From assembly GCF_052857255.1 (NCBI RefSeq), contig NC_135497.1:196679574-196743573 (forward strand): a stretch of 64,000 nt of DNA, given 5' to 3'. Position numbers and translations under genes: made by a program. This document shows, piece by piece, positions 37,401-49,400 of the stretch. Each line of letters starts with the position of its first letter. The first letter of the stretch is position 1. The notes below the pieces were generated by a model. That model saw only the letters and a program-made list of their open reading frames with translations, was not told the origin of the DNA and did no database searches. The stretch is from Amblyomma americanum. Taxonomy: Eukaryota > Arthropoda > Arachnida > Ixodida > Ixodidae.

Positions 37401-40400
37401 ACAGTAGAACCGCATCTCGCACGGGGCTACTGGAGTGCTGTGTGCTATGGCATAGTTTCCCTTTTGTGCCTTTGGCTATCCATGCTTGTCCATGTGTTGT
37501 GGTGGCGATGGAACTGCTCCAGCAGTCGCAGCAATTCGTTCCACCTATAAGCTTGTGTAGTGTCCGCATGGGCGCTGCCGAACACAGTGGTGGTCGAGTG
37601 ATGGTGGGGTGTAGAGTCCTGATTGACCAGCACGCTGTAGTCGTTGCGTGTGTGTTAAACGTAGGCTGTCAAAATGTTGGCATGGCGTAAACCACTATAA
37701 GTCCGAAAGTTAGATTTTTCGGACTAATTTCAGTCGCCTGCGGGCCAAAATCGGCCATCTTATCGGCTTTTCACATGGAGGAATAAAAACTTGGGAGGGA
37801 GCGCGATGTCAAGCGGCCAGCCTTCGCAAGCCAAGCGCTCGTGAAGCCGCTCCCTCCCCCGTTTTGTCGCGCTCCAAGTCAGTCCTAGTATTTTGGTGCT
37901 GGTACGTTTTAGTGCGCGCATCTGCGCGGCCAGTGGCGCAGGCGTCTACAGCAAGGAGGTTTATCTACAGTCGGTCTGCCGCTCTAGCACGTGCATACGC
38001 GCACCCAGCGGCGCTAGATATCACCGCACGCTATCACGTGGCGTGGTCACGTGGGGACCGACTCTCATCTTCTTAATGCATTTTTACTTTTTACGACATG
38101 GGTTCACGTCTCTCGCTGGATGCTCCCTCCTCAGTTTTTTTTCCTCCATGGCTTTTCGCCGGCGCAAAAGGTGCCATCTTGGATTGAGGTGGATTTACGC
38201 TGCAGTTGGATTGGCTTGATGTACTTTCGGTACCTAATTGCTGCCAGTAGAGAGGTCCCTGCTATCTCTTGACACTTCGGAGGTGGCAGCCGGATTGTCA
38301 TCGCCGTCAACTTGCTTTTGTCGCGGGCAGTTATCGCTTGTTCCATACGTTGAAAATTGGTTGTTGGGGGAAGGAAATTGTGCAGGAGCTGTCTCGCATC
38401 TCGGCGGGAAGGGATAATAAAGGAGGGACTTAGAGAAGAAAAGAAGAAAGAGGTGCCGTAATGGAAGGCTCCGAAATAATTTCGACGTAATTTAACGTGC
38501 ACTGACATCGCACAGCAGACGGGCGCCTTTGTGTTTCGCCTCCATCGAAACGCGGCCACCGCAGCCAGGTTCCAACCCGGGTACTCAGAGTCAGTAGCCG
38601 AGCGCCCTAACCATTGAGTCACCGCGGCGGGTCTCATACGTTCGCGATTCGCTGTTTTGTCACTTGGGTTTCTCTGACCGCGTCGACCGAGTGGCGCTCA
38701 GTCTTCACAAAGTTACATCCGTTCGCCGTTTTGTGATTGCGTCCGGCAGTTCCGCCGCTTTGAACGAAAAGTGCTATATCTTTGCGTGTGTTTGACAAGC
38801 GGTGTGGTGCACACTCGGGTTGTGGACAACATGGCCCCGCCGGTCCTGTCAAAGAAGCTTGGGAAGTATTCCAACCAAATGCAGTAACCTTGCTGTCTAG
38901 CGTGTTCAGTGAGAGCACAACTTTGGTGCATATCATCGCCAGCAAGAGAAATTTTCCGCAAGTTAAGATGAGTGACATTTTTAAGCCGATTTCATCTCAA
39001 TAAAGTGATTTTTTATACTTCACAGATTTTTTGGACTGTTCGATTATTTGGACCATTTTTTGGGTCCCTTCTAGTCCGAAAAATCGGTCGGTGACAGTAT
39101 TTATTATGTGCAGCAGAGATGTTGATTGTATATTGTACAGAGTTATTGCAGATTTGTGTGGTTCTTTGGCTTTTTTTTATTGCAGGATGCTTGCTGTGTT
39201 TGACAAAGTAAGGCTGCATCTCCACTTTTACTTGTACTTTTTTGCTGTTTCAACAATGTATATTTTTTTTTTATTGCAGGTGTCTTATGCCATAGGTATT
39301 GCCGAGCCGCTCTCAATCACTGTGCTACCTTATGGTACTTCCCAGTATTCTCAGAAAGAGCTGTTGGAAATAGTGAACAAGAATTTTGACCTGCGACCTG
39401 GTATTATCATCAGGTATGTCAAACCCAGTCTATTCTTGCTGCTTCTTTTCTTCTCGCATGTACAGTGGTTAAAGGGACAGCAAAGGCTAATTCATAAATT
39501 GTCCGCTTGCTTCATAAAATGTAGTTCAATGTATGCAATGTTCACTGTGCTTTGTGCACACCTCTTTTCAAGAACTCTTCAATGCGGCCACTAATATTTC
39601 CTGCAATATGACACATGAGTGTAGAAACCCTGATGATTAAGTTTTGGCTGCATATTGTGGTTTTTGGCATATTTTTGTGGCACAAAGGCAAGCTAGTAAT
39701 CACCGAAGTTACCCTGAAAAAAATAAAAAGGATAAAGGTCAGTCATTAAAAATGCCTCTGTCTTGAAGTTCTGGCTGGTTTCTGGTGTGGACGCACCATT
39801 TCCCATCGACATAATCGCGCTTGCGTCAAGGAAATAGCTGGTGAACAGATGGCGTGGTCTAGAGGCTGGCACTCAAGAACAGTACCTTTGCATCGCGACC
39901 TCCCCAAAGTTGAAGTTACAGGACACTCTTGCCTCACAGCGGCGCTGTGATCGCAATACGCCCCTAACTAATGATACGTGCCCTTTGCTCGCCTTGCACC
40001 TCAAAAGATTGAGAAGAAAGTTTATTACGTCAAGGTTTGCAATTCCACACGTTACGGGACGCCGTCTCGCGACCGCCGTGCCACTAACCTTGCAAGAAAC
40101 CTCGATCTGTCTCGCCATTGCTGGCTATCAATGAAAGCTGCCTAGGTATCGCTTCCTCTTCTGCACAGTGAAGTCTGTGCTGCCTGTACACGGCTGGAAT
40201 CTCATTCAAAAGATCCATGTTCACTCCTCGCTTTCGCTTTAAACACCGCTAGTTACGCAGTTATCGGGCCATCCCAAAGCATTGCCGCTTCGTTGCTGAT
40301 TGTAGACAAAAGGATGTGATGATGCAGCGTACCCAGCACTCTTCGGATCTCTACCTTTCACTTCATTTTAGGCCTAAGGCGTTGCGCGAATAAGGATATT

Positions 40401-43400
40401 CCGCAGTTTCCACCCAACGAACTTTGCTTGGCCGTGACATTGGAAAGGCGCAACCAACTCAAAATGGTGCTGGGTTGCTAGCGGTCAACTCCGCCACACA
40501 ACCAAAAGTTGCCATTTTTGTCATATGATTTGGGAGGCCAATAGCAGTGTGCATTTCGCACAGTTTTTGTTTACTGCTTCCAGGGCTTGCTCATGGTTCC
40601 CAACCGAAACTTGGAATAGCCTGAATCTCGACCTTTCAAACAAAGTGGTGTCGATGGAGTTCTTATTTCTCGGACTCTGCGTGATCACAGTTCGGTGTGA
40701 TTTGACGTTAATTTAAAGTACAAAGCATCCGGATTCGTCTTTGAAACACTATAATGCACGAATTAGGTGAGAATTCGTAGATACCGTAAAAACCAGAATA
40801 TAGGTTGAACTTCTTTTCAAAAAACCATGGCGAAAAGTCTACCCCCGTCTTAAATAATACCGGTCATTGGTGGAAAAACTACAAAAGTCTTGCAACAATG
40901 GGTGGAAGAAGTCAACAGCCTCCGTCACTATCGCCACCAGCAGCAGTGGGGCGTGGAGACATTGTCGCACCGCCATTTTGCGTTTCCGTTGTTTGGTTAA
41001 AGGCTGCTTTTCACATTTTATTTCAAAATGAGCAGAAGTTGGCGGCAATTCACAGTCGCCTTCAAGAAAGACGCGATTGAGTACGCGGAAGCTCACGGCA
41101 ACCAGGGAGCACAGCGTGAATTTGGAGTATCCGAAAAGAGCATTCAGTACTGGCGGAGGCAGAAGCTGTGTATTACAACTTGCAGCAAGCAGAAGGAAAC
41201 ATAATTTCATGGGCGGTCCGCAGTGTATTCAGAATTGGAAGGAAAGGTTGCGCTGCATGCAAGATCGCTGCCTGTGACTGCTGAATGCATCCGCGTGAAA
41301 GCGGTACAGATCGTGTGTGCCTCTAGACTCGCGAGGGCGCAACTCGAGGGCTCGCCATCCTGGGTGCGGTGATTCATGAAGAGGAAGGGCTTTGCTGTAC
41401 GGTGCCGTACTTCTGTGTGCCAGAAACAAACATGCGGGTCGATGGGCACGCGATAGTGTTCAAAAAATTGGTCGGGTGAACATACAAGCAGCATTTAAAT
41501 GAAAATAGTCACCATTGTGCAACCTGTCGAGTCTCATTTGTTTTAAGGTAAGGGTGTCTTTCGGTACATTTTCCATTGAAAAAGATTTTCTTTTCATTTT
41601 TAAAATTGGTTAGTTGGGGGGGTTAACCTATATTCCGGTCCGACCTATAGTCCGGTTTTTGCGGTAGCTGTGGAAAGGCTTTAGATCACGAAACTGAAAA
41701 GATAAACATTTTTTTTTCTCCAGATTTCTGGCTGCAAAAAGTAGTGTCCCCACTTAAATAACTTCAGTATACTTCATCTCAGTAGTCCCTCGCAGCACTA
41801 CTAAAGTTGCGATGAGTGCAGAGGTGATGTTCTGACGTTGCAGAATGTACGTTAAAAAATAGTGTGCTTCGTAGCGTACATGTGTCTAACGCTATTTCAA
41901 ATCAAGCATTGCCATACGCTCTTGTTACGGATGCTATTTCCCAAGTTTAGCGTGCATGGCTCTTGCGGGTGCTAAAATATTTTTCTAAAATGGTGCCGCG
42001 GTGGCTCAGTGGTTCGGCACTCTGCTACTGGTCTGGAGTACCCGGGTTCAAACCAGACCGTGGTGGCCACATGTCAGTGGAGGCGAAATGCAAAAGCGCC
42101 TGTGTGCTGTGAGATTTCAGCGCACGTTAAAAACGATTTCCACCTGATCGAATTCTTTCTGGAGCCCTCCACTATAGTACCTCTTTCTTCCTTTCTTCTC
42201 TCAGTCCCTCCTTTATCCCTTCTCTTATGGCCTGGTTGAGGTGTCCCCAGATATGTAAGAAGGATACTGCGCCATTTCCTTTTCCCAAGAACCAGTTTTC
42301 AGCGTTTTGCCACCCTTCGAAGCAGGACCCTTCACTTCATACTGGATTTGTTGTTACTGCCGTTTTCTATATGCTCACTGGCCATAAATGGACCACCGGG
42401 CTTTCGCTTCATCTCATCTCTCCCCTTACAAAACATATGAACGATAAATAGCATTATTTTCTATATAAACTGACAATTCTGCTTCTTCTAAAACTGAAGA
42501 GGAGTGTCAGTTCATTGACAAAAATGGTTCTTGTTTTTGTGACCAGATGGCACCACTAGGCTGAGCTTATCGTTGAGTCTCTGTTTACTTATGTTGAACT
42601 AAAGGTGCGAATGTGACAGTGACTTAACATCCCTCAAAATGCGCATGTACGCAAGCGTGCTAATGCTTATGATGTGTAGACAGCGTCGATTTATACTCCT
42701 TTCTAACCATATCTGTGTATGCTGCAAGCAGACGACACGCAGATGACTAGGCACGAAGGAACATGTTTAACGCACTCACCCGATTGGCTGAGGAACTCCT
42801 TAGCTTCCCTAGTGCTGCAATGCAAGTAACTTATGAGATGGAGTATATAGACTGTTGCAACACTAAACGCGCTCTGTAAGATGCTTCTCTCAGTTAAACC
42901 GCTCACTTATTTGCACTAGAATTTGACGCAGAGATTGCATGTGACAGTCTTGCTTTTTTCAGTACAGAGTTTGGATGATGTATTTTCCTGATTCGGTCAG
43001 AATTATAAATCCGTCCTTACAGCATTGGTGACCCTCCTCATAACAAGCAGCTTTTGCATAGCGTGCGCTTAGCATTGCAACAGTCTGTAGCTGCGCAAGT
43101 GTTGATGGCATCACCAGTGGTCTCTCGTATTTTTTTAAAATAGAGCTCTTGAGTTTGATTAACCTTTCACTTGCCATTGTTCCAAAATTGGAACATTTGG
43201 GAAATTTTATTTCCCTTTAATATACACCGTTTTTTGAAGTTTTTTTCACATACTTTGACGATTGGGGAAAACAGCAACTATTGTTTATTATCAAATAATG
43301 TAAACATTTTGAGTGAATCATTATATAGGACCAGTGCACAATGAGTACACACAATGAGCAGACACACAAAAAGGAGCTGAACTGTCAACTAAGCTTTATT

Positions 43401-46400
43401 CAGAAAAAACCTTATTTTTAAAGACTCCCTTTTTGCCTGTCAAGCAGGTCACAAAACATGTGGTTACTGTTAATCAAAAGGGGTTATCAGTGAAAGCAAA
43501 TTCCTTCTCATGCAGAGTCAAGGTCGCACTGCTGACTTGTGTGCCTCCTTTTTTTATGTGATGTAAAAAGACAACATATGATTATGGAAGCATTTTCAAT
43601 CCCTCTAAAGTCGGCCATTCAGAAACTTGGCCGAACATTGCGGTTCATGCATAGGGTGTATGCCATTCTTGGGTGGCACGGTTGTAATATTCAAGCACAG
43701 AGGCAAGATAACCCTCTTGGGGAGCTTGCAGAAGCGTGACCTTGACTCTACATGAGAAGTTTGCTTTATTGATAACTGCTTTTGATTAACCGTTGAGTGT
43801 TTTATGGCCAGTTTGACATGAAAGCGAGCGTCTTTTAAAAACGTTTTTATTTTATTTTTTCTAAGTAACTCTTAGTTCAGTGCTTGTTGTGTATCCTTCT
43901 CTCTTTGTGTGTTGTTGATCCGCTGTGGTCGTTTAAGGGCTACCCTTGAGCACCAACTTTTTTATTTCTTGAGGTATCTGAACAAAATTTTCACGGTAGG
44001 CTCATAGCACAAACATTTGAAGAACTACTTAGTTTCATGGAGCAGTGCCTGCCCACTGGTTCTTAAGTTACAAGAGTATATCAAGGTGGTTTGCATGGGC
44101 TCCTTGGGACATGCTTGGAGAATTTGTTGCAAAATGTGCTGGCACTGTGAAATTCAGTATTGTCATTCCTGGATAGGTACCCCAGGGCAATACAAAGTCC
44201 TTTTTCTAAATTTCCTTGCTGAAAAATTTTACCACAGCCCTGAATTTAGTGTCCGCTGATTAGACCTGTATTAATCAAATTTTAACCATTTATCACAATG
44301 TCTTGAAAAAAACGGGCTTGGCTTGCCCACAGAAATTTATTCAGGTATGGAATAAAAGAAACCCTATGAATTTCTCATACGCAGTTCCTGAGATACAGCT
44401 TGACAGAGCGGCCACACCAGGCAAAAAATTTATTCTGAGAAAACGGCCTTCGAAGGTTGAAAGGACACAAACTTTTTCGTTTCTTGAGATATCTTGATGA
44501 AATTTTCAGGGTAGGCTCACAGCTTGAACGTTTGAAGAACTACCAAGTGTGATAAAGTTTTGCCCTCTGGTTTTCAAGTTACAGGAGTATATCGAGGTTG
44601 TTTGCATGGGTTCCTTGGGAAAGGCTTGGAGAATTTGCAGAACGTGCTGGCACTGTGAAATTTATTATGGTAATTCCTTGATGGGTACCCCAGGCAATGA
44701 CAAGGCCCCTCTTCTGAATTCCCTTGCTAAGAAATGTTAGCACAGCACTGAATTTAGTAACTACCTAGACGTTCACTAATTAACCAAATTTTAATTACCA
44801 CAACTTCCAAGCCCAGTATCTTGAATAAATGGGCTTTCTTTGCCCTCAGAAATTTATTTACGAACAGGATAAAAATTGGCTGTGGTTTAGCTCTGGTTAA
44901 ACCTGGAGTGACACGATAGCTACAGCTGGCCGAGTGGAACTTGCTCAGTTGAATTGCAAAGTCAATCTTTCGCCGCTCCATTTCGCTGGGCGTTCCTTCT
45001 TCATCGTCGTCCCACTTGACACGGCGCATGCGTACAGCTGTTGCAGCTCTGTTTCACTGCACCACGTGGCGGTGGCAGTGCCGCCACGGTCACGTGCCAC
45101 TGCCACGCTGAAGGCTTGAAATGCTACCGTAATGTAGCTATCAATACTAAAGAGTTCCGACATTTCCAGGTCTATAATGATTCTGCTGAATAGCTGGAGC
45201 TGTCTCTGTGCTCTTTCTTTGTTGCCTCTCAGTATTCACCTCATTCTGTTTCTCAGCCTTTCCCATGCGCATGGCATCTTTCTCAGCTGCTCGCTGGATG
45301 GCTAGGTGGCCAGGTCCTAGGACACTGGCAGTGTCGATGCAGTTGTCGGCAGTGCGCTTCGCCATGCGGACAGACTAGAACACTCCCTTGCACCAAACGC
45401 TTGTCACGTCTTGAATTTCATTTTAGGCCTCGTGACAAACCACGCAATGATTGACGGGCAAAGGGCACGGCGAGAGACCGTAAAGACTACGAACACATAA
45501 ATGGCGAAAGGCGAACACACTGCACAAAGGAGAGCAAGAAGCCGGAGCAGGTGACTCGCAGGGGGTAGCCGGCGGAGACCATCGCGCCTGTGCGCGTAGC
45601 AGTCAATAGCAGCTGCCCGTTCCCCTGTGTTCTCGAGGAGCGCACGCTCTGTCCAATCGTAGCCTCGGACGTGAGATGCAGGAAACTCGAAAGCCGCCGC
45701 GAGGCCCCTAATCAAAAGCTAGCCACGCCTTGAGCGCGCCGCTGCCACCGCCGCTGCAGGTACCGTAAAAACCGGACTATAGGTCGGACCGGAATATAGG
45801 TCGACCCCCTAACTAACCAATACTAAAAATGAAAAAGATCTTTTTCAATGGGAAAAGTACCGAAAGACATCCTTACTTTGAAACAAATGCGACTCGAGAG
45901 GTTGCACAATGGTGACAGTATTTAATTTCATTTAAATGCTGCTTGTATGTACACCCGGCAAATTTTTTAACAATATCGCGCACCAATCGGCCCGCGTGTT
46001 TGTTTCTGGCACAGGCAAGTACGGCGGCGTAGAGCAAAACCCTCCTCTTCATGAATCGCCGCAACCAGGATGGCGAGCCTTTGAATTGCGCCCTCGTGAG
46101 TCTAGAGCCTTTAGCTTTTGGTTAAAGGAGACTTTTGGCAAACTGCATACTCGTTGTAAATGGATTGGTTTGTGAATTTTCGCGCAAGCCCTTGCTTAAG
46201 TGGCACGATGTTTCACTCCCACATTTTTTTGTTCAACAATGCATTGATAGATGGATCTGAGCCCTCTTTTCTGGCTTTGTATTTCATGTAGCTCATCCTC
46301 GATGAGTAACCTCCCAGCTTACTTAGCATTCCTGCTGAACATGGGTGATGAAAATTGTAGTACTGTGCAAAATGTTTCGGCCATCTTGCCTCTTGAGTCA

Positions 46401-49400
46401 GACTTGTGTGTATATAACATGCAAAGGGACGTTCACTTTTCTTTGAAAGTTGGCTTTTGTTTCCATGTTTGAAGCTGAGTAGCAGGAGCCTGATGGATCC
46501 ACTTGTGAAATTGTAGTCCTGCTTAGCTCACCTGATGAGTGTATTTTAATATCAAAGTTAATCTGAGAAAAGTATTCAGTCTGCTGTGATATGCATGGCA
46601 GAAATACTTGATCACTACCCCAAGTTGAAAAGAAATTTTGAGTGTAGTTGACACTCATCTGCACTCAATATCTCATCTTTTGAGAGCCAAGCAGTGTGTT
46701 CTTTGCATTGTACAGTCGATGACCATTTTATCGTACCCTTTAGGGACCGCAAAAACGACAGAAAAATCAGGCAGTCCGGAAAATCAAATTTCACTGAAAA
46801 AAATTGCGAACTTTATGGCGGTGGAAAGGGAGGAAGGAGTTTTGTGGTATTCTGAAGCTCCTCATCACTAAATTTCTCCTTGCGTTATGTGCACAGACGA
46901 GGAGCGGCGACTGCTTTCACGAGCTCGGCCTGGCTGTGCTGCCCTGGGCATGTCGCCGATGAATGCACGGGTGGAACAAACTCTAGACGCAAAAGCAAAC
47001 ACACCGCTGTGGGAACTGGACTGCGCCCGCAGTACGAAGGTCTCAGAATGAGAACGCAAAGATGGCAAAACGATGGCAAAGATGGCAAAGCGTTGGCCTT
47101 CATAATTACCGTAAAAACAGGACTATAGGTCGGGCCGGAATATAGGTCGACCCCACAACTAATTAATTCTAAAAATGAAAAAATTGTTTTCAATGGAAAA
47201 AGTACCGAAACACACCGTTACCTTGAAACAAATGCGACTCGACAGGTTGCACAATGGGGACAGTGTTTTTTTTTTAGTTTAAATGCTCCTCGTATGTACA
47301 CTCGGCCAATTACCCGTGTGTTTGTTTCTGGCACACACAAGTACGGCACTGTAGAGCAAAGCCCTTCCTCTTCATGAATCGCCGCACCCAAGATGGTGAG
47401 CCCTTGAATTGCGCCCTCGTGAGTCTAGAGGCATGCGCAATCTCTACTGCTTTCACGCGGATGCATACGGCAGTCACAAGCAGTAATCTTTCACTCAGCA
47501 CAACCTTTCCTTCCAATTCTGGATACGCTGCGGTCCGCCCACAAAATGTTGTTTTCTTCTGGTTGCTGCAAGTTGTAATGGGCAGCTTCTGCCTCCGCCA
47601 GTACTGAATGCTCTTTTCGGATGCTCCAAATTCGCGCTGTGCCGCCTGGTTTCCGTGAGCTTCCGCGTACTCAATCGCGTTTTTCTTTAAATTAAGGTGA
47701 CTGTGAATTGCCGCCGGCTTCTGCTCATTTTGAAACAAAATGTGAAAACACAGCCTTTGACCAAACAACTGAAATGCAAAATGGCAGTGCGACCGCACTG
47801 CTGCTGATGGCGATGGTGATCGAGTTTTGATGGTGATGAATGGATGGGGATGGGTGATAGAAAAACTTCCGTAGTTTTTCCGCCCATGACCGGTATATAA
47901 GACGGGGGTTGACTTTTCGCCATGGTTTTTTGAAAAAAGTTCGACCTATATTCCGGTTTGTATGGTAGGCCTAGCGACTAGAGTGAAAATTTGCATTGTG
48001 TCTGGCGGTATGCACTCTGTGGTGGCTTGCATATAAATTGGAGGCTTCTTGCGTGTCATCGAAAGGCCAGTTGTTTGCGGTTTTACTGTAGAAAAGTCAG
48101 GGTTGCAATGTGTCTTGCCGCAGGTACGCTGACCTCTCTTTGAAATGCACCACCATTTTCTTCCGGGCTCGCTGTCACCGTGAAGCCGTACGCCTCCCAT
48201 GTGCTTCGCTGCTACCTCTCCCCATATTCGGGACGAAAGACTCGGCACAGATGAATTCCGCGAACTCTGACTACTGTTCAAGTTTGTGCGGCAGACGACG
48301 TTAAAGAACAGTACGAATTTTAAACCACGCGAGCGCAGTTTGTGCCGCCTCGCGCAGAATTTCAGCCTTGCAATTCAAGAGGCTCCCTTGAAGCTAGAAT
48401 TTCATTTCATTTGATCGAGTTTTTGATCTCGTGCAGTTTGAATTAATCAGGTTCCACTGTACACATTACCGTATTTCTCGAATGTAATGCGAGTTTTTTC
48501 CGGTATTTTTTTCCCCTTAAAGTCTACCCACGCGTTTTAATCGAATACCACACTTCCATTGGCCTAGAGCAGTGCCACAGTGCAGTAATTTCAAGGCAAT
48601 CAGCTTGGTTTCGGTTTCCGCAGTTTTGCGATCTTGTTCTGGCAACCTGGGTACCACAGAAACCAAATCCTCCATCCAAAGTCAAAGCGTTGTTCTCTCA
48701 TTTTTCTTGTGTGTGTGTTCGTTGCGACCTCGCACTCGGCACGTCGTCGGTTCATGTTCTTGTGGCGTCGCTCACAGTGTATTGATTCAGTGCACACAAT
48801 GGTAACGCGTCGTGCTCAGTGTGACGCTCGTTTTAAGAGAAAAGAGATCCTGTTAGCTGAAGAGGTTGGGAATTCTGCAGCAGCTCGAAGGCTTGACCTC
48901 AACGAGTCAACCATCCGCGGATGGCAGCTGCAGCTGGAAGGGCTTTTTAAGTGTGAGCCCGACCGCAAAGGATTTCATGGTCCTCACTACGGCTATCATG
49001 TCGAGCTGGAGAAAAAAGTGGCAGGCTTTATTATCGAGCAGTGCAACCGTCTCATGGGGCTCAGTGTCGAGCTGATCCGTTGGAAACTTCGAGATGTTGC
49101 TCGGGAGACGGGAAGTTCAGAGCATCTCATGAGTGGGCCCAAACGTTCATGAAGAGGAATGGATTCTCTGCGGCGAACAACATCGATATGGCAGAAGTCA
49201 CCGGGAGACTTCGATAGTGAAAAGGAGGACTCAGTTTCCTTGAACTTGGCCTCCGAAAGTGAAGAAGATGAATAAACATGTTGGCCACGATGTCGATTAA
49301 GCATACTTTGTTTTGCATCCTTATTCATCGTGTTACATTCATGGTTTTATTTTTTTCCTGCTGGGCAGCATGTAAAGTCACCCGTCTCGTTACATTGGAA

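Larger units (their letters stand above)
32624..39279 (+). other. MAT2A: MAT intron 7
   Basis: 6656 bases packed with a pogo-like element (32995), a pogo 3' fragment (34332), a Mutator-like relic (34652-36459) and a further pogo-like element with a SINE inside (37693-39097). Confidence 0.8.

Noticed and set aside
43951..44880. CRISPR-like array
   Set aside because: Two long diverged units without short spacers in a eukaryotic intron; an ordinary tandem duplication.
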